This document shows positions 1-11,047 of a stretch of DNA of 64,000 bases, one piece after another (position 1 is the first letter of the stretch; every line of letters starts with the position of its first letter). A model generated the notes under the pieces. That model saw only the letters and a program-made list of their open reading frames with translations. It was not told the DNA's origin and did not search any database. The stretch covers positions 1 through 64,000 of the forward strand of contig NZ_BAEO01000058.1 of assembly GCF_000314995.1 (NCBI RefSeq). Direction: 5' to 3'. A program made the position numbers and the translations under genes. The stretch comes from Paraglaciecola arctica BSs20135. GTDB lineage: Bacteria; Pseudomonadota; Gammaproteobacteria; Enterobacterales; Alteromonadaceae.

Positions 1-690
1 TACTACTAATGTCCCTTTTTTAACTTCTAAAGGCTTAGCATTGTCATCATCAGGCCAGGGCATATCATGTAAAACTTTCAATTCTGTGCTGTCATCTGGA
101 TAACGTAAAAACTGCTCTTTTAATGGTATAACCTCCCCACCCGATTGCACCTGCAAACATCCATTTTGTATGGTGGCATCTTCCACAGCCAGCCAAAAAG
201 TGACCACAGAAAGAGGGGTTGTGAAAAAGTAACTGGCATCTTGGTGCCAACGAATAACACCGCCAATTTTAGGTTGTTTGAAAATATACATCGACTGATG
301 GATCTGTGGCCGTAACAGTCCCAAATCTAATGTGATATTTTTAATTATTTCGCTGTGGCTGAAAGTCTTAAATTCGGGTACCAGTTGATGTAATGCATGG
401 CCAATTTTATTAATGCTCAGTGATTTATCTTGCTTAAGAACACCCTCGTCATCGAAGGCATCTTCTTCAAAAAAACAGCGAACTTTATCGCCAGAGGATA
501 AAAAATAATTATCACGAGTTTTACTATGATCTTCGGTAGAAAATACTGCACGGGTTGAATTTGGATCAAAGTCGTCCACTATTTCATTAGCAGCATTTTT
601 TAATTGATCCATTTGCTCGGCGGTAAAACACTGCTCAAGCACCAAATATCCGTTTTGTTGGTAAGATTTTTTTTGTTCTATTGTAAGCAT
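1..690 (-). CDS. Phytanoyl-CoA dioxygenase (PhyH) family protein, partial (C-terminus off the window)
   Basis: The frame is open from an ATG at 690 down to base 1, giving the first 230 residues of a protein cut by the window edge. The motif WHQDAS supplies the His and Asp of the HxD iron-binding motif of Fe(II)/2-oxoglutarate oxygenases. The surrounding text (N-terminal NGYLVLEQCF, then HQSMYIFKQP, then a strand reading VVTFWLAVEDA) follows the usual PhyH/PHYHD1 order. The second iron-binding His and the 2-oxoglutarate-binding Arg lie beyond the edge and cannot be checked. The substrate is unknown; the family hydroxylates acyl-CoAs, alkaloids and other small molecules. It is divergent from the lipoprotein gene at 1006. 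Confidence 0.85.
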   Translation of the reverse strand, partial: MLTIEQKKSYQQNGYLVLEQCFTAEQMDQLKNAANEIVDDFDPNSTRAVFSTEDHSKTRDNYFLSSGDKVRCFFEEDAFDDEGVLKQDKSLSINKIGHALHQLVPEFKTFSHSEIIKNITLDLGLLRPQIHQSMYIFKQPKIGGVIRWHQDASYFFTTPLSVVTFWLAVEDATIQNGCLQVQSGGEVIPLKEQFLRYPDDSTELKVLHDMPWPDDDNAKPLEVKKGTLVV

Positions 691-1005
691 TTAAGTGTCT
701 CGAACTACTAATAATGGGAGCCTAAAAAGGCAAGCAAGATGGCTTATATAAGACAAAAATTCAAGTGATTAAGCTTACTTAGTATTAAATTGAACTAAGG
801 TAATTAACCAATTATTTGCTATTTTAACTAATATCTTGTGGTGTATTTACAACTAACTATTAGTAAAATCAAAGATAACTATAATTATCAGCCACTTACA
901 TATTTGGCACATGATCTGCTACATGTTTCCTCTTAAAGGTGTTCAGCTAAATAAAACCACCAACAAAAACGACTACAATTAACACATTACGCACTAAGGG
1001 CAATT
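691..1005. other. Intergenic region between divergent genes
   Basis: This is an AT-rich divergent spacer of 315 bases that must carry the promoters for both neighbouring genes. No convincing -35/-10 pair, repeat or RNA gene was recognised in it. Confidence 0.4.
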
Positions 1006-1698
1006 ATGACATTTTCTAAATTTACAACAGCGGCACTACTTACCGCATTAACCTTAAGCACATCAAGCTGTATCATTCATGTTGGTGGTCAAGATAATAA
1101 TGATCGCGATAAAAGTGGATATAGTAGTGTATTTGGTGGAGTAGATGTTTCCGAAAACAAAGAGGTTGGTGATCTTTCATCGGTCAACGGCAATATCACT
1201 ATACAAGATAATGTTAGCGCTCGTGATGTAGATGCCGTAAATGGCAATATTGAAATTAGCAATAACGTTCAGGTACATGAGTTGTCAACTGTCAATGGAG
1301 ACATCCAAGCGCATACCTACTTGTCAGTTAAACGTGACGTTAGTACTGTTAATGGCAACATTACCTTAGGCACTAACTCTATGGTAGGTAAAGATGTTAC
1401 AACCGTGAATGGTAATATTCATCTAACCCAAACCTTTATAAGCGATGATATTAAAACCAAAAATGGCAGTATCACCCTAGTGAAAGGTTCAGTGGTTGAT
1501 GGAGATATAGAATTTGAGTCACAGGATGACGGTGGTTGGTGGGGTGACAAATCACGTGAACATAATCCACCGACCCTAACCATTGACGCTTCATCTGATG
1601 TAAAAGGAAAAATTATTTTACGCCAGGTCGTTGTGTTAGAAATTGAAAACCCTGCATTATTAGCTAAAGTGGAACGTCGCTACAAAGAACAAGAATAA
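1006..1698 (+). CDS. Putative lipoprotein with VNGN-repeat beta-solenoid
   Basis: The 230-residue protein starts with a signal peptide whose h-region ends at Cys22 (LSTSSC). This is an imperfect lipobox because Leu is not at -3, so lipidation is likely but not certain. Residues about 60-168 contain six tandem units of 18-19 residues, each opening with a V/K-N-G-N/S/D-I motif followed by alternating hydrophobic residues. This is the pattern of a right-handed beta-solenoid, resembling bactofilin-like and polymer-forming domains. After the solenoid come a Gly/Trp/Asp-rich linker and a charged C-terminal tail. No catalytic motif is visible. An envelope structural or adhesive role is an inference; the gene stands alone. 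Confidence 0.75.
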   Translation: MTFSKFTTAALLTALTLSTSSCIIHVGGQDNNDRDKSGYSSVFGGVDVSENKEVGDLSSVNGNITIQDNVSARDVDAVNGNIEISNNVQVHELSTVNGDIQAHTYLSVKRDVSTVNGNITLGTNSMVGKDVTTVNGNIHLTQTFISDDIKTKNGSITLVKGSVVDGDIEFESQDDGGWWGDKSREHNPPTLTIDASSDVKGKIILRQVVVLEIENPALLAKVERRYKEQE

Positions 1699-2194
1699 TC
1701 AACTTGTACCAATTTAGGGGTTAGCCTTTAAATGAGGCTGCCTCATCTTCCAATATGCCCTGTTCAAGTTTAGCTTTCATGCCTTTTTTTATATCCAAAG
1801 CAGCACCAATAAAAGCCCCAACAACTTAATACTTTGCGTCTCAGGTAGTCTAAATGACTTGGCTAACTTTTTCAGAATAAACCAAACCCGGTTTTATTAT
1901 TGTCTTCAATTATTGGTTGTTTCCAACAAGATGCTAATTCCAATAAAAAAACAAAAGCGGATTAAACTACAAATTGAGTCAACTACTGATCACAGTGCAA
2001 GCCCTATGCACCAAGGTGGAGATAGAGGATATGGCTCATTCGGCCAATAATCTAATCAATGTCTCTTCCCTCATTTATTAACAGATCATTAGGGATTAGT
2101 AGCGCTGGATTTTAACCTATTGTCAGTCGTTTAGTGGTAGGATTGTTTAGATGCTTTTGGCTGATATTGAAACATACAAATAGAGGGCACTTGT
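1699..2194. other. Intergenic region with a short coding remnant
   Basis: No intact gene is supported in these 496 bases. A 63-codon TTG-start frame at 1859-2050 has no ribosome binding site or recognisable protein and was not called. The only coding-like text is the minus-strand remnant at 1731-1825, listed separately. Confidence 0.4.
1731..1825 (-). pseudogene. Possible C-terminal gene remnant (about 33 codons)
   Basis: On the minus strand a short frame runs from just after an in-frame TAA to a TAA at 1731. It reads as a plausible protein end, with GAFIGAALD followed by KKGMKAKLEQ and ILEDEAASF. There is no ATG near its beginning and nothing coding upstream, so it looks like the tail of a decayed gene. 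The family is not recognised, and chance cannot be excluded at this length. Confidence 0.25.
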
Positions 2195-4081
2195 TTGTTG
2201 AAATGTTTAATTTTATATAGTTGGCTTATGTTTGCTGCAGTTGTTAACGCGCAACAAACTCAGATAATGGAATTTTCTGAGCCTTTCGCGGGCTACGCAA
2301 AAACATTGATTAATCAGCCCCAAGAAATCGTAGGTACGTTAATAAATAGTAAACCTACCAAAAACCAATCCGATATTGTTCATGCACAGCACCACCTTAT
2401 TTTGGCTAGGGCTTATTACAACTTAGCCTATCCGCAAAAGTCATTGGATCATGCACAATCTGCTTTAAGTTATGTTTCTGAAAAACAGCAAGCTTGGTTG
2501 TATCACAATTGTAAAATTGCAGAATCTGATGCTCTGGAACTGATTGGTAACCCCATGCAGGCAATGGATGGGGTCAACGCAGCGATAACTTGGGCGGAGC
2601 ACAATAAACATCCAAAAATGTATCTGCAAGCCTTATATTCTAGGGGCATTATTCAAACCAGTCTGCCGGATTATGTGGCTGCACTTAGTGATTTTCAAGA
2701 GTCTTATTCTCTCGCTAGTATTGATCCTGATGAACTAAATAAAGCCCATGTGGCCACAATGTTGGCACAAGTCTATGAGTATCGCCGAGAATACCAATTA
2801 GCTATCCCCTTTTATGAAGAAGCCGTAGCGGCACATCGCTTACACAAAGCTGATTTAAATCTAAGTATTGCCCTCTACGGTTTAGGTAGAGCGAATCGCG
2901 GCATCGGTAAAGTTGAACTTGGGAAAGCACAGTTACAAGAATCGGCAGAGTTAGCTGAAAAGATCGATGACTTACAGGGCGTGGGTTATGCGCTAAAGGA
3001 GTTAGCTTCTATAGACATGCTTGAAAAAAACTATATCGAAGCCGAAGTTAAGCTGAAAAAAGCAGCAAGTATTTTTGCTCAGGCAAACAATCCCCAAATG
3101 AACTTTATCTTTATGATGTTATTGACAGAGCTGGCACTAGAAACAAATAAAACAGCAAAAGCCGACATTTATTTTCAACAAGCTAAAGCTCTATTCAATC
3201 GCAACGAAATGTCAATTCACGCTACCGATTATGATGTACTACAAGCTCGATTGTTATTTGAACAAAGCCATTTTCAAGCGGCCTATAAAATCCTCGAACA
3301 AGCATTTGAACGCCATAAAGAACTGCAAAATGCTGAAAGTACAGGGCAACTTCACCAGCTTCGTTCTCGTTTTGAAATGCAATTGGCACAACAGGAAAAT
3401 GAAGTTTTGTCACAAAAAAATGCCTTGCAACAAATGCAATTAAAAAATGAAAAAACACAAAATATGCAGCTGATCCTCAGCACTGCCTTCGCCACTATAA
3501 TCTGTGGGTTATTAGGTATTATGGTATTTCGTAATAAAGTGCATAAACGTAAACTTGTAAAACTAGCCACTCGTGACGATTTAACCGGTTTATATAATCG
3601 TCGCTACGCCTTAACTTTATTAGAACAACAGATGTCACTTGCCACTAGGTATGCTACTAACTTGTGTATTGCTATGTTAGATCTAGATTTTTTCAAGGAA
3701 ATTAATGATTCTTATGGCCACGTGGCAGGTGATAAAGTATTGCGGGAATTTGCCCTTTTATGTAGGGAAAGTCTACGTGAATCAGATGTGATAGGACGTA
3801 TTGGTGGAGAAGAGTTTTTATTGATCCTCAACCACACTACTAGTAAAGATGCTTTTAAAGTATTAGATAGTCTGCGTACAAAAATGTCGGAACTCAGCCA
3901 AAAAGCGGGGCTCCCTGAGGCCAAGGTGACACTCTCTATTGGTATCGCTCAATATGAACAAAATGACAATTTAGAAAACTTTATGTTATTGGCTGATACC
4001 GCCTTATACCAAGCAAAAAATAATGGCCGTGATCGAGTTGTTGTTTACGAGCGCAATAACACTATTGAGACTAGCTCTTAA
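2195..4081 (+). CDS. Periplasmic TPR sensor diguanylate cyclase (GGDEF)
   Basis: The 628-residue protein has a signal peptide ending near AVVNAQ, a long helical TPR region (about residues 60-400), a coiled-coil stretch, one membrane segment (about 425-447) and a C-terminal GGDEF domain (from about 458). The active-site motif is GGEEF at about 537-541. An RESD I-site lies five residues before it, so the enzyme should make cyclic di-GMP and be product-inhibited. The TPRs are predicted to sit in the periplasm and sense a protein or ligand there. The start is a TTG at 2195, preceded at suitable spacing by a GAGGG ribosome binding site. The gene is monocistronic. Confidence 0.9.
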   Translation: MLKCLILYSWLMFAAVVNAQQTQIMEFSEPFAGYAKTLINQPQEIVGTLINSKPTKNQSDIVHAQHHLILARAYYNLAYPQKSLDHAQSALSYVSEKQQAWLYHNCKIAESDALELIGNPMQAMDGVNAAITWAEHNKHPKMYLQALYSRGIIQTSLPDYVAALSDFQESYSLASIDPDELNKAHVATMLAQVYEYRREYQLAIPFYEEAVAAHRLHKADLNLSIALYGLGRANRGIGKVELGKAQLQESAELAEKIDDLQGVGYALKELASIDMLEKNYIEAEVKLKKAASIFAQANNPQMNFIFMMLLTELALETNKTAKADIYFQQAKALFNRNEMSIHATDYDVLQARLLFEQSHFQAAYKILEQAFERHKELQNAESTGQLHQLRSRFEMQLAQQENEVLSQKNALQQMQLKNEKTQNMQLILSTAFATIICGLLGIMVFRNKVHKRKLVKLATRDDLTGLYNRRYALTLLEQQMSLATRYATNLCIAMLDLDFFKEINDSYGHVAGDKVLREFALLCRESLRESDVIGRIGGEEFLLILNHTTSKDAFKVLDSLRTKMSELSQKAGLPEAKVTLSIGIAQYEQNDNLENFMLLADTALYQAKNNGRDRVVVYERNNTIETSS

Positions 4082-4233
4082 GTCCTAATTGTCCTATTAC
4101 AGTTCAATATCATAGAGATATCCCACCAATAAAATAAAACACCACTGTGCTATGTATATGCCCCCTTTTAGAGGCTATTTTATATGACTAAAGCCAAGAC
4201 TAGGCGTCTTTGTTTTACTTTACTTAATCAAAC

Positions 4234-6535
<2,302 letters not shown>

Positions 6536-7192
6536 TTATGTTTTAGTTTTACAGCCATTAAGAAAAATCGATACCGCACTTTCCACATAGCGTCTTTTTT
6601 CTTCCTCAGATAACACAACGGTATCGCCTAAGACACAACGCATATGATAATTACCTTTAAACATATTGAGCAGTTGCTGAGCTGCCATATAACAGTCAAC
6701 AAGTTGTAAATAGCCAGAATCAACCAATGATTGCAAATAATCAGCGACCGCGCGCAAATTTCTTTCCGGGGCGGTTTTGATAAAAATCTCGCGCAATTGT
6801 GGATAACGTCCGGATTCTGAAATGAGTAGTCTATGTATCGCTCCCACCTGAGGGGAAATTAGCAGATCGAGAAAGCCAATTCCCATGGTGTGTAATACAT
6901 CCACTGGATCTTGCTCTTGAGCGAAGGAGGAACTGAGTTTATCAATCAACTGCCCAGAAGTGCGTTCGATAACCGCCTGAAATAATCCCTCTTTATTACC
7001 AAACAGGCGATATAAGGTTGCCAAGGAGCCGCCTGCTTGTGACATAATTTCTTGCAAGTTGGCAGCATCAAAACCACTTCGACAAAATATTTCGGTGGCG
7101 GCATCGAGTATTTTGTCCCGCCTTAATAAGCCTTTCTCTCTGGGGATATAATCTGCTTCACAAATTGCCGATGTAATATTTTTGTCGCTCAT
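6536..7192 (-). CDS. TetR/AcrR family repressor of the adjacent efflux operon
   Basis: The 218-residue TetR-family regulator has an N-terminal helix-turn-helix of the usual form: ILDAATEIFCRSGFDAANLQ, then SLATLYRLFGNKEGLFQAV. The C-terminal ligand-binding helices are poorly conserved, as expected. The ATG at 7192 is preferred over an upstream TTG at 7201. It is divergent from emrA-emrB, and a palindrome at 7282-7301 lies between them. The likely role is repression of the efflux operon and itself, relieved by a drug or metabolite; this is inferred from context. Confidence 0.88.
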   Translation of the reverse strand: MSDKNITSAICEADYIPREKGLLRRDKILDAATEIFCRSGFDAANLQEIMSQAGGSLATLYRLFGNKEGLFQAVIERTSGQLIDKLSSSFAQEQDPVDVLHTMGIGFLDLLISPQVGAIHRLLISESGRYPQLREIFIKTAPERNLRAVADYLQSLVDSGYLQLVDCYMAAQQLLNMFKGNYHMRCVLGDTVVLSEEEKRRYVESAVSIFLNGCKTKT

Positions 7193-7281
7193 CAAAATCA
7201 AAACCTATATTTTTATCCCGTGATGGTATCAAAAAACACCAGAGTTGACCTATTTGATCATTGGGACTTGAAACAAAGTGT

Positions 7282-7301
7282 AGTGTAATATACATTACAC
7301 T
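7282..7301. promoter_or_regulatory. Palindromic operator upstream of emrA
   Basis: A perfect inverted repeat of 8 bp arms (AGTGTAAT / ATTACACT) separated by 4 bp lies in the divergent spacer between the TetR gene and emrA. Its size and position are typical of a TetR-family operator, and it would overlap the emrA promoter. Binding itself is inferred. Confidence 0.7.
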
Positions 7302-7336
7302 TTATTGAATTGCTATCCTATGCTGGAAATTGGTAC

Positions 7337-8434
7337 ATGTCATCAATCGTCAAAAAAGTCGCTATTGTTTTAATTGCGCTGAGCCTTTTGTTTTACGCCG
7401 CAAGTAGTGCTTTTGCCTGGTATGAGCATGGTCGTTTTAGTGAAGAAACAGATAACGCTTATATCAAGGCGGACACAGTAGCAATCCGTCCGGAAATTTC
7501 TGGTCGCATTGAGTTGGTTGCGGTGCAAGAAAATCAGCGAGTGCACAAAGGCCAACTGCTAATCCAGATTGATGCGGGTGATTATCAAGCCAAAGTAAAG
7601 CAAGCCCTTGCTCAGTTAGCCGTAAGCCATGCGGCATTGGCCAATACCGATGCGCAGTTTTTATTACAAGACAAAAAATTGGATGAAGCCACGGCAAATA
7701 TTGATGCTGCCAATGCTGAATTGCATCGTTCGGAATTGGAACTGAAGCGCTTTAAAGTGCTGGAAAGCCAGTCGTTCGATTCCAGACAGCAATTACAGAA
7801 TGCGGAAGCCGCTGTTGAGGTTGCCAGAGCTAAAGTTGCCCAGGCAACTGCTGCTAAAGCCGCGGCCAAACAAATGCTCACGGTTCTGGAAGCGCAACGC
7901 AGCAGTGCCGAGGCGCAAATTGAAGTGGTGCAGTCTGAGCTGGATTTTTCCCAAAACCAATTGGCCAAAACCGCCATTGTCGCCCCTGGTGATGGCATTA
8001 TTGGTAATCTAGGTGCGCGAGTGGGCAGCAGTGCTCAACCTAATATGACCTTATTGTACTTAGTGCCGCTAGCCAAAATTTATGTGGTAGCCAACTATAA
8101 AGAAACTCAAATTACCCATATGAGCATCGGCCAGCCGGTGAAGCTCAAAGTCGATTCGCAACCAGAGATTAAATACACTGGTGTAGTAGAGTCCTTAGCC
8201 CCTTCTACTGGTACCGAATTTAGTTTATTACCAGCTGATAATGCCACGGGTAATTTTAATAAAATCGTGCAGCGTGTGCCAGTGCGGATCCGCATCACCG
8301 GACCTGATAATGCCTTATCTATGTTACGTCCTGGTTTATCAGTGGTGCCATCGGTGGATACTCAGAGTTTTAGTCAGCAAGTGTCTTATTTAGATACGCC
8401 AGTTATGGGTAGTTCAGTGCCTGCTAACTATTAA
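7337..8434 (+). CDS. EmrA-type membrane fusion protein (HlyD family)
   Basis: The periplasmic adaptor of a tripartite multidrug exporter has an N-terminal signal-anchor helix (about residues 6-27), the hallmark text TDNAYIKADTVAIRPEISG opening the lipoyl/barrel half-domain, a long alpha-helical hairpin rich in Ala/Gln, a returning lipoyl half (AKTAIVAPGDGIIG) and a beta-barrel domain. The ATG at 7337 has a GGAA element upstream. A TTG at 7310 in the same frame falls almost on the operator and is less likely. The emrB-like gene follows 15 bp downstream, so the two are co-transcribed. The outer-membrane TolC partner is not in the window. Confidence 0.9.
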   Translation: MSSIVKKVAIVLIALSLLFYAASSAFAWYEHGRFSEETDNAYIKADTVAIRPEISGRIELVAVQENQRVHKGQLLIQIDAGDYQAKVKQALAQLAVSHAALANTDAQFLLQDKKLDEATANIDAANAELHRSELELKRFKVLESQSFDSRQQLQNAEAAVEVARAKVAQATAAKAAAKQMLTVLEAQRSSAEAQIEVVQSELDFSQNQLAKTAIVAPGDGIIGNLGARVGSSAQPNMTLLYLVPLAKIYVVANYKETQITHMSIGQPVKLKVDSQPEIKYTGVVESLAPSTGTEFSLLPADNATGNFNKIVQRVPVRIRITGPDNALSMLRPGLSVVPSVDTQSFSQQVSYLDTPVMGSSVPANY

Positions 8435-8449
8435 TCTGGAATTGCAGTA

Positions 8450-10000
8450 ATGACAGACAAAAGCGATATGCCTCCTATTGCCCACCGAATTGGCTTTATT
8501 GCGATAATGGTGGGCATGTTTATGGCGATCCTAGATATCCAGATCGTCGCCAGTTCGTTAAATGAAATTCAGGCTGGCGTGTCTGCCACGCCTGACGAAA
8601 TATCTTGGGTGCAAACTGCCTATCTAATTGCTGAAGTGATCATGATCCCGCTATCGGGAATGTTAACTCGCTGGCTATCCACTAGGCTGACCTTTGTGCT
8701 TAGTTGCGCGGCGTTTACGTTAGCCAGTATCGGCTGTGCCATGGCACAAACCATTGACCAACTCATTGTCTTACGTGCCATTCAAGGTTTTGTCGGTGGA
8801 GCTATGATCCCCATTGCCTATGCTCTGGGGTTTCGTTTGTTTCCACCGCGTATGATGGGCCTGATACAGGCTGTCATTGGCATGATAGCAACAACTGCGC
8901 CGTCCATTGGCCCGACTTTGGGCGGATATATTACCCTCTCATTGAGTTGGCATTGGTTGTTTTTGATGAATGTTGTCCCTGGCGTTATTGCCTGTGTAGT
9001 GGTGTGGTTTTATCTGCATATTGATGAGCCCGATTTTAGCCTGTTTAAGAAAATTGATTTTACCGGCTTGCTTTTTTTGGCTCTGTTTCTTGGTCCCTTA
9101 GAATTTGTACTTGAAGAAGGACCAGGGGAAGACTGGTTTGCCAGTACAGAAATTATTTTCTTTTCGTTATTGAGCGCTATTAGTGCCATAGCCTTTTTCT
9201 GGCGAGCATTAACTGTGGATTTCCCCATTGTGGATCTAAAGGTATTTAAAGATCGTAACTTTGCTCTGGGTACCATACTCGGATTTATCATTGGCATTGC
9301 TTTATATGGTTTAGTGTATTTAATGCCATTATTCTTTGGCACAGTGCGTATGTTTAACAGTTTGCAAATAGGCGAAATTATGTTTGTCACCGGTGCCACT
9401 ATGTTTCTTACCGCACCGGTTGTTGGCAAGTTATCAGACAAGATTGATGTGCGTTATATGCTAACCTTCGGTCTGTTCATGGTCGGCTTGGGTGCCATTA
9501 TGAACTCTACTCTGACCACCGAATCAGGTTATGAACAATTTTTCTTACCACAGATTGTTCGTGGTATTGGCTTATTGATGTGTATTTTAACTGCCACGAG
9601 GCTGGCAATGGGTACTTTGCCAGACCACGAAATCAGTAATGCCGCCGGACTGTTTAACGTCATGCGTAATCTGGGAGGTGCTGTGGGCTTAGCCACTATG
9701 GATACCATTCGTGACGTGCGTTTTGACTATCACTGGACCCAACTTATCCACTCTGTGGATACTACCCGTGACGTAGTAGTACAGCAGTTATATCAATCAC
9801 AAATGCAATTGACTGGTATGGTGAGCGATCCTGCAGCTGCGGCAATTAAGCAAATGGCGCAACGGGTTATGAGACAAGCAAGAGTCTTGTCCTTCAACGA
9901 TTTATTTTTGCTCCTTGGTGTACTGTATTTGTGTGCAGTGCCATTAATGCTCTTCATGCGGAAACCCCAGCCAGCCGAAGGAGCGAAAGCAGAACATTAA
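8450..10000 (+). CDS. EmrB/QacA-family (DHA2) multidrug efflux MFS transporter
   Basis: This 516-residue major facilitator has about 14 hydrophobic segments, the DHA2 arrangement. It opens with FIAIMVGMFMAILDIQIV, the conserved TM1 motif C region of EmrB proteins, followed by EISWVQTAYLIAEVI in TM2. It works with the adaptor encoded 15 bp upstream to export hydrophobic compounds across both membranes, driven by the proton gradient. Induction is expected through the divergent TetR gene. The substrate cannot be read from sequence. A short GC-rich hairpin (10035-10050) follows the stop but lacks a strong T run. Confidence 0.92.
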   Translation: MTDKSDMPPIAHRIGFIAIMVGMFMAILDIQIVASSLNEIQAGVSATPDEISWVQTAYLIAEVIMIPLSGMLTRWLSTRLTFVLSCAAFTLASIGCAMAQTIDQLIVLRAIQGFVGGAMIPIAYALGFRLFPPRMMGLIQAVIGMIATTAPSIGPTLGGYITLSLSWHWLFLMNVVPGVIACVVVWFYLHIDEPDFSLFKKIDFTGLLFLALFLGPLEFVLEEGPGEDWFASTEIIFFSLLSAISAIAFFWRALTVDFPIVDLKVFKDRNFALGTILGFIIGIALYGLVYLMPLFFGTVRMFNSLQIGEIMFVTGATMFLTAPVVGKLSDKIDVRYMLTFGLFMVGLGAIMNSTLTTESGYEQFFLPQIVRGIGLLMCILTATRLAMGTLPDHEISNAAGLFNVMRNLGGAVGLATMDTIRDVRFDYHWTQLIHSVDTTRDVVVQQLYQSQMQLTGMVSDPAAAAIKQMAQRVMRQARVLSFNDLFLLLGVLYLCAVPLMLFMRKPQPAEGAKAEH

Positions 10001-10340
10001 AGATGCGGCGGCAGCCTTAGTCAACAGTGATTTTAAAGGGCCTCCCCTTTATTGGTAGTATTTAACTTCAGCCACAGGCTCGAAGCTAGGTAAATAACCT
10101 GAACTCGGGTTGAGACGTTCCGCTTACTCTAAAGTAACTCTAATATAAACAATGAGTTAGAACATCATTATTTATTAGGCAGCTTATTTAATGCATCCAG
10201 TGCTGATATTATTGTGTTTATCAAGGCGAGCTTGCGAAGGAATAGCCAGCCATTGAGAGCAAGTTCAACGAAGATAGGCGCTATAATAGCGGTGCTGGAC
10301 GGTATGGCTTATCCCTAGTCCAGGTTAAATAGATATAAAC
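10001..10340. other. Intergenic region, no gene seen
   Basis: The 340 bases between convergent genes contain a 6-bp hairpin at 10035-10050 (AAAGGG/CCCTTT with a 4-base loop), a possible weak terminator for emrB. The rest shows no supported frame or RNA gene. Confidence 0.4.
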
Positions 10341-10946
10341 TCAATCTAGACTGCGTAATACACTCAATTTACCGTTATATTTCAAATCGTCCATATGACA
10401 ATAAAACCGTTCTGGTTGATACGCCCCCATTAACTCATGTTCATCAAATTTCATAAACCAGGTTAGTCCAGGATGGTTTATCTGAATACAAGATAACCAG
10501 GGATCGCAAATAACAACATTTTCAGAGTCCCAACTAATAATGGAAGTAAAGGAGCTCGTCTCCAATTTCATTTTGCTGAGCACAACAAAGGTGTGAGAGT
10601 CCTTATCATCTTCCCTTTCTAACTGCATTTGAATAATTGATCTCACTGATGGTGTATTCGCTAATAATTTATAGCCAATAGAAGCCATCACATCACAATT
10701 TCCCGCTCGGCTAAGGATCCCCCACCCCACATTTTTCTCAAGATATTCTGTCATCGTCTCTTCATTATGACTCACATTCATTCGTTTTTTATGAATGAAA
10801 TATTCTTGATTAAATCGAACTTGTTGTACCCGTTCTTCCGCTCCAAGCTGCGCCGGAGAGCAGCCCTCTGGAATATTGGCAGGACCGTAAGGAAGTAATT
10901 CTGTGACTCGCTGCGTAACAATTTTTGCAATCAATCTGTGATCCAT
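10341..10946 (-). CDS. Uncharacterised protein with papain-like Cys-His-Asp signature
   Basis: The 201-residue protein has no signal peptide and no membrane segment. Three motifs in order resemble a papain-like catalytic triad: AGNCDVMASIGYKLL (Cys84 at the start of a helix), DSHTFVVLS (His118 at the start of a strand) and NVVICDPW (Asp148 in a following strand). The GNC...H.FVV...V.DPW pattern is shared with papain-fold effector and deamidase-like proteins of plant and animal pathogens, from memory and not searched. The enzyme could therefore be a protease, deamidase or transglutaminase-like protein. It is a single gene with no immunity partner or secretion gene nearby. Assignment beyond the fold is a guess. 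Confidence 0.6.
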   Translation of the reverse strand: MDHRLIAKIVTQRVTELLPYGPANIPEGCSPAQLGAEERVQQVRFNQEYFIHKKRMNVSHNEETMTEYLEKNVGWGILSRAGNCDVMASIGYKLLANTPSVRSIIQMQLEREDDKDSHTFVVLSKMKLETSSFTSIISWDSENVVICDPWLSCIQINHPGLTWFMKFDEHELMGAYQPERFYCHMDDLKYNGKLSVLRSLD

Positions 10947-11047
10947 AAAATGCTCTTTTTTGAGACAATAAAGACATTAAATATGATAGTTCATGACAAC
11001 ATAAAAGCATAAATGGTTACCCCCTTTATTTCATGTGCTTTTAAAAC

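Noticed and set aside
1859-2050. 63-codon frame with TTG start after the VNGN lipoprotein gene
   Set aside because: No ribosome binding site, no recognisable protein, and amino acid content typical of random AT-rich DNA.
10201-10310. Possible tRNA or small RNA in the spacer after emrB
   Set aside because: Some base pairing and GGCGC-rich text, but no acceptor stem, T loop or anticodon arm could be laid out.
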